From: an uncultured Prevotellaceae bacterium
GTDB lineage: Bacteria; Bacteroidota; Bacteroidia; Bacteroidales; Bacteroidaceae
Assembly (NCBI GenBank): GCA_945827465.1
Contig: CALZOH010000016.1
Location: forward strand, 1-24,023
Length of the DNA stretch: 24,023 nt
Direction: 5' to 3'
The notes under the pieces were generated by a model. It was not told the DNA's origin and did not search any database. It saw only the letters and a list, made by a program, of their open reading frames with translations. Both the position numbers and the translations under genes were made by a program. Shown one piece after another: positions 1-6,059 of the stretch; positions within the stretch are counted from its first letter, which is position 1, and each line of letters begins with the position of its first letter.

Positions 1-30
1 TCATTAATCCGGATGTTATGACCGAACAGG

Positions 31-157
31 TGTAGGGGCGTATCGCATACGCCCTTCATGGCGGGGAATATGCTCTTGTTCGACGAAATTAGTTACCTTT
101 CAGCGGCGATTTACGCCTTATTCGCCGCCGTGAGGGCGTATGCGATACGCCCCTACA
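31..157. repeat. REPIN-like inverted pair, 127 bp
   Basis: F copy 31-54 and R copy 134-157 form an inverted pair with GTAG and CTAC at the outer feet and palindrome centres 98 bp apart. The interior contains GGGGAATATGCTCT, a TTCGACGAA motif and TTAGTTAC. Related forms of these occur in the other three pairs. Confidence 0.85.
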
Positions 158-259
158 CCTGTTCGCTTGAAATCAAACATATAACCACAAAATACATCGT
201 CGAAAATTTTCAGACTCATCATTCCTCACCGGCAAATTATGCCTTTTTCGCCGCCATGA

Positions 260-283
260 GGGCGTATGCGATACGCCCCTACA
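260..283 (-). repeat. REP-like copy, reverse orientation
   Basis: Intact palindrome at 260-278 followed by CTACA. The centre at 269 is 126 bp from the copies on both sides. Confidence 0.9.
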
Positions 284-385
284 CTTTTTCGCTCAAATTC
301 AAACGAATATCAACAAAATACTTCATCGAAAATTTGCCATTTAATCTCACTATATCGGCAATTTACACCTCATTCGCCCACGCCA

Positions 386-409
386 GGGCGTATGCGATAC
401 GCCCCTACA
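386..409 (-). repeat. REP-like copy, reverse orientation
   Basis: Intact palindrome at 386-404 followed by CTACA. The next copy is forward, 112 bp centre to centre. The same R-to-F gap occurs at 4978/5085. Confidence 0.9.
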
Positions 410-492
410 GTTATTCGATTAAATTCAAACGAATATCACCAAAACAAAACATCAAATCCCATTCATTAATCCGGATGTTATGACCGAACATG

Positions 493-516
493 TGTAGGAG
501 CGTATCGCATACGCCC
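493..516 (+). repeat. REP-like copy, forward, one substitution
   Basis: TGTAG foot at 493-497. The palindrome has A instead of G at position 499, which weakens one stem pair. The conserved 26-bp box 463-488 lies 4 bp upstream. Confidence 0.88.
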
Positions 517-576
517 TCCATGGCAGGGAATAACAACTAAAATCATTCATTTAGCCGATAATTTTCAACGAACATG

Positions 577-703
577 TGTAGGGGCGTATCGCATACGCCC
601 TCCATGGCGGGGAATTTGCTCTCATTCGGCGAAATGAGTTACCATTCACCGGCAATTTACACCTTATTCCCGAACATCAGGGCGTATGCGATACGCCCCT
701 ACA
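577..703. repeat. REPIN-like inverted pair, 127 bp
   Basis: F copy 577-600 and R copy 680-703, centres 98 bp apart. The interior TTCGGCGAA and GAGTTAC motifs match those of the other pairs. The length is identical to the pairs at 31, 4623 and 5085. Confidence 0.85.
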
Positions 704-763
704 CCTGTTCGTTTAAAACCAAACAAATACACAACGAAAACATCATCTCATTCCCCTACGTCA

Positions 764-787
764 GGGCGGATGCCGTTGCGACGTACC
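764..787 (-). repeat. Decayed REP-like copy
   Basis: The sequence from 761 begins TCAGGGCGGATGCCGTTGCG and continues ACGTACC. It resembles a reverse copy but has lost the palindrome and the CTAC foot. Its start is 84 bp after that of the R copy at 680, still in the 14-bp register. Confidence 0.5.
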
Positions 788-847
788 GTTATTCGATTAG
801 TTTCAAATGAATATGACCAAATCTTAAAATGGTTTTTGGGGACTTTG

Positions 848-879
848 TTTGGTTGATTGGGTGGCATGATGTACTTTTG
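848..879 (+). promoter_or_regulatory. Bacteroidota-type promoter of the DUF6261-like gene
   Basis: TTTG at 848-851, a 20-bp gap, then TACTTTTG at 872-879. This matches the Bacteroidota consensus TTTG/TAnnTTTG. It predicts a transcript starting near 886, about 65 nt before the ATG at 951. Confidence 0.7.
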
Positions 880-950
880 CAGACGGGTTCCACGGTCGAT
901 GACGGACGGGAGGGGACTTACTGTTTTTGGGTAATTATTCTATTGGAAAA

Positions 951-1724
951 ATGAAGAGAAAACCTAAACATATTGATCACTTCAGCCTGTGGAAACTGAA
1001 AGGAGATTCGCACCTGAAGCTGATGACTGACTTGTTGGCACGCGTCGTGGAAGTGCAGTTGACGTTGCCACAACTGAAAGAGCTGCTCGTTTACTGGAAG
1101 GAGGAGGTGGAACTCGAAAGGATGTGCTGCCAGCGCACGCCGCTGAAGCCTACCGGCGATGCACTGAGACTGGCCGACCGGATGAGACGCTGTTACATGA
1201 GTTCACTCTATGAAATTCTGGACGCTTGGGCACGTCTCCCCGAGGGGGAGGAACGAGAGGCGGCTATTTGGTTGCTCTCACGCATCGAAAACTATCGACT
1301 AAAGCGCGATACGACGCGTATACTGCTGTCGGTGAATATCACTAACCTGCTGGAGAAGCTCTTTAACGACGAGGAGTCGATGCGCGTGGAGGATTTGCAC
1401 CTCACCACGCTGGTGGAAGGGCTGATGAAGACGAATGACGACTACGAACAGCTGGAGGAGGAACGAAACGAGCTGCGTAAGAAGAAGAAAGAGCTGCGTC
1501 TGGGTGAGCAACGCAAGGAGACGGATGCTGCCTACGAAGAGGTGGTGTCGATGCTTAACGCGGTGTGTGTGGTTGAGCCGAAGAATGAGTCGCTCAACTC
1601 GCTGGTGGATGCCTGGAACGCTGAGCTGCGCCACCTGCGCCGCTATGAGCTGCGTCGCAAACCGAGGAAGGCCCTCAACGAAAAGACGGAGAAGCCCGGC
1701 AAAGGCGAGAAGGATGAAGGATAA
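951..1724 (+). CDS. DUF6261-like hypothetical protein
   Basis: A 257-residue soluble, mostly helical protein of unknown function. It starts MKRKPKHIDHFSLWKLKGDS. The middle is rich in charged helices, with a coiled-coil-like stretch around EEERNELRKKKKELRLGEQR, and the C-terminal tail is very basic and low in complexity (KPRKALNEKTEKPGKGEKDEG region). No signal peptide, membrane segment or catalytic motif is visible. The general pattern (a short N-terminal HF motif, alternating Leu-rich helices, a late coiled region) resembles DUF6261 proteins of Bacteroidales; this is recognition by eye. A TTG at 927 could extend the frame, but ATG 951 gives a normal start and follows a recognisable promoter. 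It sits between the repeat array and thrA and reads the same way as thrA. Confidence 0.72.
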   Translation: MKRKPKHIDHFSLWKLKGDSHLKLMTDLLARVVEVQLTLPQLKELLVYWKEEVELERMCCQRTPLKPTGDALRLADRMRRCYMSSLYEILDAWARLPEGEEREAAIWLLSRIENYRLKRDTTRILLSVNITNLLEKLFNDEESMRVEDLHLTTLVEGLMKTNDDYEQLEEERNELRKKKKELRLGEQRKETDAAYEEVVSMLNAVCVVEPKNESLNSLVDAWNAELRHLRRYELRRKPRKALNEKTEKPGKGEKDEG

Positions 1725-1761
1725 TCGCGTGAGAAAGATGTCACGGTATGAGATTTTTATG

Positions 1762-1769
1762 TACCTTTG
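1762..1769 (+). promoter_or_regulatory. Candidate -7 element for the thrA leader
   Basis: TACCTTTG matches TAnnTTTG. No TTTG lies at the expected -33 position, so the call rests on the -7 box alone. If used, it gives a thrA leader of about 220 nt. Confidence 0.45.
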
Positions 1770-1800
1770 TGGTCAGTTAGCATTTAACGAAGAATGAATC

Positions 1801-1878
1801 ATGAAGCGTTTTTGTGAAGTGTTTTCTCACTATGCGCGCCGTGAGGGCTTTATGCCCGAAGGGGCTTTTCACTGTTAA
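1801..1878 (+). CDS. Possible 25-residue small ORF in the thrA leader
   Basis: An ATG frame encodes MKRFCEVFSHYARREGFMPE followed by GAFHC and a TAA. It lies about 25 nt downstream of the predicted thrA transcript start. It has no run of Thr, Ile, Lys or Met codons, so it does not look like a classical threonine attenuator peptide. The frame stays open after the TAA up to a TAG at 1981, so it could also be the remnant of a slightly longer gene, or chance. The segment 1835-1955 is GC-rich and can form small stems, such as GGGC/GCCC and GAGC/GCTC. Function unknown. Confidence 0.25.
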   Translation: MKRFCEVFSHYARREGFMPEGAFHC

Positions 1879-1995
1879 AAAGGGGTGACCACCGCCGATG
1901 AGCGGTTGCTCGCTGCGCGCAGGGCCTTCGCGCTATTTGTTCAGGTCCGCATAACAATTCATCTTACCTTATTTAATTATTAGCAGATTATTGAC

Positions 1996-4422
1996 ATGAA
2001 AGTATTGAAATTCGGAGGAACCTCGGTGGGTTCTGTTGAAGGAATTCTCAACTTAAAGAAGATAGCCCTGAACGAAGAGGGCAATGTAATTGTGGTGGTT
2101 TCGGCCCTCCACAGCGTTACCGACAAGTTGGTGCAGGCAACGGCACTGGCTAAGGAAGGTTGCGAAGAATATGGACGTGAGATTGACGACATTGTGATGA
2201 TTCACCACAGTTTGATAGACGTGGTAATACCGGAAAGTCGCCGCAGCGTGCTGATGGAAGAGCTCCGTCCGCTTTTTGAGGACCTTCGCGGCATTTTGCA
2301 CGGTGTATTTCTCATCAAGGACACGACGCCCAAGATTACAGACGCCATCCTGAGCTACGGTGAGCGCCTTTCTTCGCGCGTGGTAAGGGAACTGATCGAA
2401 GGGAGCAAGCTTTATGACTCGCGTCAGTTCATTAAAACCGAGAAAAAAGACGGTAATATCACGATAAATTATGAAGAAACCAATCGCCGAGTGAAGGAAA
2501 CGTTCATACTGCATAAGGGCGTGGCCGTTTGTCCCGGTTTTATCGCCTCAGATATCGCTACCGGCGTGACGACAACGCTTGGTCGCGGCGGATCGGACTA
2601 TACGGCCTCCATCATAGCGGCTGCCATGGACGCAAACACCCTTGAAATATGGACGGACGTCGATGGTTTCATGACAGCAGACCCTCGCATCATTCCGTCA
2701 GCCTATTCTATCGAACAATTGAGCTATGGCGAAGCCATGGAACTCTCTAACTTCGGCGCAAAGGTGATTTATCCGCCGACGATATATCCCGTACGCCGCA
2801 AGAATATACCTATTTATATTAAGAACACGTTCCATCCCGAGTTTAAGGGCACTGTGATCAACGACGGAGCCCGCGGTGGCAAAGATTCGGTGAGAGGATT
2901 GTCGTCGATCAACAACACTTCGATTGTGAACGTATCGGGCATGGCCATGGTAGGCGTTATTGGTGTGAACCGACGCATTTTCTCGACCTTGGCAGACCAC
3001 GGTATCAGCGTGTTTATGGTGGCCCAAACCAGTTCAGAGACCAGTACGAGCATTTGTATGACTCCCGAAGACGCCGTCAAGGCCTGCAAGGTGCTCAACG
3101 ATGAGTTCTCAAAAGAAATCAGTACCGGTGCGATGAATCCGATGCTCCGAATCGACGGGCTGAGTACCATTGCCATCGTGGGCGAACAAATGCGACGCAC
3201 CAGCGGCACTGCCGGACGTCTGTTTAGTGTCTTGGGACGCAACGGCGTGAGTGTCATCGCGCTGGCACAAGGCGCCTCGGAGATGAACATCAGTGTCATC
3301 GTCGATCAGAGACAGTTACGCAAGGCGCTTAACGTGATCCACGACAGTTTCTTCCTCTCCGATTATCAGGTTGTGAACATTTTCCTCTGTGGAACAGGCT
3401 CCGTAGGCAGCAGTTTGCTTCAACAAATCGAAGAACAACAGTCACTCTTGATGAGCAAGCGTCGCTTGCGCCTGAACATTGCCGGAATTGCGAACAGCAG
3501 ACATGCCATCTTCAACCGCGACGGCATCGATCTGAAAACTTATGAGGAACAACTGGCCAACAGCGATCCCAGCGACTGGCGCAGACTGCGCGACGAGGTG
3601 ATAGGCATGAACCTGTACAACTCCGTCTTCGTTGACTGCACGGCCGAAGCCGAAATAGCAGGATTGTATCAGAATTTCCTTGATCACAACATCTCCGTAG
3701 TGGCCGCCAACAAGATAGCAGCCTCGTCAGACTACTCCATCTATGAGAAATTGCGCAAGACGGCCCTGAAACGGGGTGTGAAATTCCTCTATGAGACCAA
3801 TGTCGGCGCCGGACTGCCCATCATCAAGACGATTAACGACCTTTGCGACAGTGGAGATGAGATTGTCGAGATTCAGGCCATCCTCAGTGGTACGCTCAAC
3901 TTCATTTTCAACCGTCTGTCAGCCGATTGTCCGCTGAGCAAAGTCATTGCCATGGCGCGCGAAGCCCACATCAGCGAGCCCGACCCGCGTGTGGACCTCT
4001 GCGGAAAGGATGTACTACGCAAATTGGTGATTCTGATACGCGAAGCAGGCTTCACCATCAACCAAGAAGACGTTGAACTGGAGTCGTTCATCCCTGATCA
4101 CTACTTCGAGGGCACTACCGACGACTTCATGAGCCGCATCCACGAGCTGGACGCCGAGTTTGAAGAGCGCCGCAGTCGCATGGAGCAGGAAGGAAAGCAC
4201 TTACGCTACATCGCCCGGTGGTCGGGCGGCAAAGCGAGCGTCTCGCTATGTGAAGTAGAGCGTTCCCACCCCTTCTACGAACTGGCTGACTCCAACAACG
4301 TAGTGCTGCTCACCACGAAAAGATACAATCGCTACCCCATGATTATCCAAGGTTACGGCGCAGGAAAGGAAGTCACCGCCGCCGGAGTGTTTGCCGACAT
4401 CATGCGAGTAGCCAACATATAA
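1996..4422 (+). CDS. thrA: Bifunctional aspartokinase / homoserine dehydrogenase
   Basis: This 808-residue fused enzyme catalyses the first and third steps from aspartate to homoserine (threonine, methionine and, in part, lysine supply) in the cytoplasm. The N-terminal kinase opens with KFGGTSVG at residues 5-12 and carries GRGGSDYTA at 196-204. Two ACT-type regulatory segments follow (about 310-450). The NAD(P)-binding motif of the dehydrogenase, CGTGSVGSSLL, starts near 465. The dehydrogenase signatures AANKIAAS, ILSGTLNFIF and DVLRKLVIL follow in order. The length is normal for the fusion (about 810-820). The ATG start has no clear Shine-Dalgarno, as is common in this phylum. No homoserine kinase or threonine synthase gene follows: the downstream side is a REP-like array and then a convergent gene. 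Confidence 0.97.
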   Translation: MKVLKFGGTSVGSVEGILNLKKIALNEEGNVIVVVSALHSVTDKLVQATALAKEGCEEYGREIDDIVMIHHSLIDVVIPESRRSVLMEELRPLFEDLRGILHGVFLIKDTTPKITDAILSYGERLSSRVVRELIEGSKLYDSRQFIKTEKKDGNITINYEETNRRVKETFILHKGVAVCPGFIASDIATGVTTTLGRGGSDYTASIIAAAMDANTLEIWTDVDGFMTADPRIIPSAYSIEQLSYGEAMELSNFGAKVIYPPTIYPVRRKNIPIYIKNTFHPEFKGTVINDGARGGKDSVRGLSSINNTSIVNVSGMAMVGVIGVNRRIFSTLADHGISVFMVAQTSSETSTSICMTPEDAVKACKVLNDEFSKEISTGAMNPMLRIDGLSTIAIVGEQMRRTSGTAGRLFSVLGRNGVSVIALAQGASEMNISVIVDQRQLRKALNVIHDSFFLSDYQVVNIFLCGTGSVGSSLLQQIEEQQSLLMSKRRLRLNIAGIANSRHAIFNRDGIDLKTYEEQLANSDPSDWRRLRDEVIGMNLYNSVFVDCTAEAEIAGLYQNFLDHNISVVAANKIAASSDYSIYEKLRKTALKRGVKFLYETNVGAGLPIIKTINDLCDSGDEIVEIQAILSGTLNFIFNRLSADCPLSKVIAMAREAHISEPDPRVDLCGKDVLRKLVILIREAGFTINQEDVELESFIPDHYFEGTTDDFMSRIHELDAEFEERRSRMEQEGKHLRYIARWSGGKASVSLCEVERSHPFYELADSNNVVLLTTKRYNRYPMIIQGYGAGKEVTAAGVFADIMRVANI

Positions 4423-4454
4423 TCTGCCAGACATCCCGCAGCGAAAAAGAACAG

Positions 4455-4478
4455 TGTAGGGGCGTATCGCATACGCCC
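4455..4478 (+). repeat. REP-like copy, forward orientation
   Basis: Intact TGTAG foot and palindrome. It begins an 84-bp tandem unit (4455-4538). The hairpin may act as the 3' end of the thrA message, although no T-run follows. Confidence 0.9.
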
Positions 4479-4538
4479 TTCATGGCAGCAAACAAAACAA
4501 AAAACCATTCATTCACCCCATGATTATCAGCGAACAAG

Positions 4539-4562
4539 TGTAGGGGCGTATCGCATACGCCC
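4539..4562 (+). repeat. REP-like copy, forward orientation
   Basis: Intact copy and the second of the 84-bp tandem units. The flanks, GCAGCAAACAA and ATGATTATCAGCGAACA, repeat those of the first unit almost exactly. Confidence 0.9.
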
Positions 4563-4622
4563 TTCATGGCAGCAAACAACACAAAAAACCGATCATTTAC
4601 CCCATGATTATCAGCGAACAGG

Positions 4623-4749
4623 TGTAGGGGCGTATCGCATACGCCCTCCATGGCAGGGAATATGTTCTATTTCGACGCCTTTAGTTACTATTCACCGGCA
4701 ATAAACGCTTCATTCGCCCACGTCAGGGCGTATGCGATACGCCCCTACA
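4623..4749. repeat. REPIN-like inverted pair, 127 bp
   Basis: F copy 4623-4646 and R copy 4726-4749, centres 98 bp apart, with GTAG and CTAC at the outer feet. The interior reads GGGAATATGTTCT and TTAGTTAC, as in the pair at 31. Confidence 0.85.
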
Positions 4750-4851
4750 CCTATTCAATTGATTTCAATTGATTATTGCAATGAAACTTCCTCGAAAAAC
4801 CGCCATTTCATCATTCATGGGCGGCGAACGATGCCTCATTCCCGAACATCA

Positions 4852-4875
4852 GGGCGTATGCGATACGCCCCTACA
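4852..4875 (-). repeat. REP-like copy, reverse orientation
   Basis: Intact copy. The 126-bp units 4726-4851 and 4852-4977 are near-identical to each other. Confidence 0.9.
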
Positions 4876-4977
4876 CCTGTTCGCTTAATTTCAATTGATT
4901 ATTGCGATGGAACTTCCTTGAAAAATTACCGTATCATCATTCATGGGCGGCGAACGATGCCTCATTCCCGAACGTCA

Positions 4978-5001
4978 GGGCGTATGCGATACGCCCCTAC
5001 A
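4978..5001 (-). repeat. REP-like copy, reverse orientation
   Basis: Intact copy, followed by a segment with CCAAAACAAAACATC and the 26-bp box. This is the counterpart of the segment after 386 in array 1. Confidence 0.9.
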
Positions 5002-5084
5002 TTTATTCAATTATAATCAAATGGAAATACCCAAAACAAAACATCTAAACACATACATTGATCCGGATGTTATGACCGAAGAGG

Positions 5085-5211
5085 TGTAGGGGCGTATCGC
5101 ATACGCCCTTCACAGCGGGGAATATGCTCTTATTCGGCGAAATTAGTAACTATTCAGTGGCGAAATATCTCTTATTCGCCGCCGTGAGGGCGTATGCGAT
5201 ACGCCCCTACA
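5085..5211. repeat. REPIN-like inverted pair, 127 bp
   Basis: F copy 5085-5108 and R copy 5188-5211, centres 98 bp apart. It closely resembles the pair at 31, sharing the preceding 26-bp box and the following CCTGTTCG. Confidence 0.85.
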
Positions 5212-5415
5212 CCTGTTCGATTGATTTCAATTGATTATTGCGATGGAACTTCATCAAATTATTACCGTATCATCATTCATTGGCGGCGAACAACACCTAT
5301 TCGATTGATTTCAAATGATTATTGCGATGAAACTTCCTCGAAAAATTACCATTTCATCATACCTTGCCGGCGAACAATATCTATTCGATAGATGTCAACC
5401 GAATGATGGGGCGGA
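5212..5415. repeat. Two array units lacking the palindrome
   Basis: Units beginning GGCGAAC at 5285 and 5369 repeat the 126-bp spacer sequence (TTGCGATGAAACTTCCTCG, TTTCATCAT) but lack the palindrome block. Where a full unit has 43 bp between GGCGAAC and ACACCT, the first has a single A. The unit is thus 84 bp, exactly 42 bp shorter than 126. They are either excised or never-occupied sites. Confidence 0.75.
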
Positions 5416-5419
5416 ATGG

Positions 5420-5965
5420 TTATGGATGGATTTCTTCGAGCTCTCCGGTTTCGGAATCGATGATGAAACCACGGACGATGATGTCTTTGGGCACGAGGGG
5501 ATGGGTCTGAATGGTGGCTACCGTCTTTCTGACCGACTCGGGGGTGTCTTTGAATCCTTCGAGCCAGGCGTTGAGATCGATGCCGCACTTACGAATCGTG
5601 TCGAGGGTATGGTCGGTGACGCCGCGAGCCAACATTTCGTCATGAAAATGAGTGTAACTCATGTGGCAAGCACCACAATGCGAATGGGCCACTACCATAA
5701 TTTCGCGCACATGGAGTTCGTAAATGGCAACAATGAGACTGCGCATGGCCGAGTCGAAAGCCGAAATGACCAGGCCACCGGCATTTTTTATGATTTTGGC
5801 ATCACCATTCTTGAGGCCGAGAGCCGCCGGTAAGAGCTGAGTAAGACGTGTGTCCATGCAGCTAAGCACTGCTAACTTCTTATCAGGGTATTTGTCGGTG
5901 ACATATTGCTCGTAACCCTTGGAAGCAACGAACTCACGATTGAATTGGAGAATCTGATTAATCAT
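5420..5965 (-). CDS. Beta-class carbonic anhydrase
   Basis: This cytoplasmic zinc enzyme interconverts CO2 and bicarbonate. From the ATG at 5965 it has 181 residues and starts MINQILQFNREFVASKGYEQ. The zinc-site motif CMDTRL gives Cys36 with the Asp38-Arg40 dyad. HSHCGAC supplies His94 and Cys97 (HxxC), the other two zinc ligands of the class. NAGG at 61-64 is also typical. The frame is open upstream to 6040, but that part would run through a transcription terminator and is not conserved-looking. The gene lies 94 bp downstream of the carboxyltransferase gene with a terminator between them, so it probably has its own start of transcription. A supply of bicarbonate to biotin-dependent carboxylation is a plausible link, but inferred. 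Confidence 0.93.
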   Translation of the reverse strand: MINQILQFNREFVASKGYEQYVTDKYPDKKLAVLSCMDTRLTQLLPAALGLKNGDAKIIKNAGGLVISAFDSAMRSLIVAIYELHVREIMVVAHSHCGACHMSYTHFHDEMLARGVTDHTLDTIRKCGIDLNAWLEGFKDTPESVRKTVATIQTHPLVPKDIIVRGFIIDSETGELEEIHP

Positions 5966-5994
5966 AAGGAAAAGGTAAAATGAAAAATTAAGTA

Positions 5995-6036
5995 ATAAAA
6001 AAGCCCAATGGTCTGCCGAGGCAAAACACGTTGGGC
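5995..6036 (-). terminator. Rho-independent terminator after the carboxyltransferase gene
   Basis: On the minus strand the stem GCCCAA (6036-6031) pairs with TTGGGC (6008-6003), with an inner GCC-TC-GGC stem, followed by a TTTTTT run at 6002-5997. It is placed just after the stop of the gene ending at 6060. Confidence 0.85.
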
Positions 6037-6059
6037 CCAAAATCTATGAAAAATCTATG

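Larger units (their letters stand above)
1..787. repeat. REP-like palindromic repeat array 1 (seven intact copies, one decayed)
   Basis: This stretch has no credible gene. It holds seven intact copies of a 24-bp element: TGTAG followed by the palindrome GGGCGTATCGCATACGCCC (8-bp stem, 3-nt loop). Copies in the forward sense (F) start at 31, 493 and 577. Reverse copies (R) start at 134, 260, 386 and 680. A decayed R copy lies at about 764. Palindrome centres fall at 45, 143, 269, 395, 507, 591 and 689, giving gaps of 98, 126, 126, 112, 84 and 98 bp. A 26-bp box (1-26 and 463-488) ends 4 bp before F copies 31 and 493. The window probably opens inside a longer array. The GTAG foot and inverted pairing are those of REP/REPIN elements; the mobilising enzyme is not in view. 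Confidence 0.93.
4455..5415. repeat. REP-like palindromic repeat array 2 (eight intact copies, then two palindrome-less units)
   Basis: This gene-free stretch lies between the convergent thrA and carbonic anhydrase genes. Forward copies start at 4455, 4539, 4623 and 5085, reverse copies at 4726, 4852, 4978 and 5188. Centres at 4469, 4553, 4637, 4735, 4861, 4987, 5099 and 5197 give gaps of 84, 84, 98, 126, 126, 112 and 98 bp. The run F-98-R-126-R-126-R-112-F is the same as in array 1. The 26-bp box recurs at 5055-5080, again 4 bp before an F copy. The first copy begins 32 bp after the thrA stop, and the last unit ends only a few bases from the carbonic anhydrase stop. Confidence 0.95.

Noticed and set aside
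58..483. Open frames across the repeats with recurring AYAIRPYT or MRYAPT peptides (also 574-810, 4400-4651, 4732-5016, 5194-5391)
   Set aside because: They are translations of the palindromic repeat. The 126-bp and 84-bp units are multiples of 3, so frames stay open and look periodic. No start signal or domain supports a gene.
1..787. CRISPR array
   Set aside because: The repeats occur in both orientations, spacers are related to each other and 60-100 bp long, and no cas genes are present.
1801..1878. Classical threonine/isoleucine attenuation peptide for thrA
   Set aside because: The small ORF has no Thr or Ile codons, and no stem followed by a T-run precedes thrA. It is kept only as a low-confidence ORF.
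5315..5833. Plus-strand frame over the carbonic anhydrase
   Set aside because: Antisense to a gene with intact zinc-site motifs. It begins in the repeat array and has no family likeness.
5966..6040. 25-residue N-terminal extension of the carbonic anhydrase
   Set aside because: It would be encoded within the terminator of the upstream gene. The family normally begins close to MINQILQFN.
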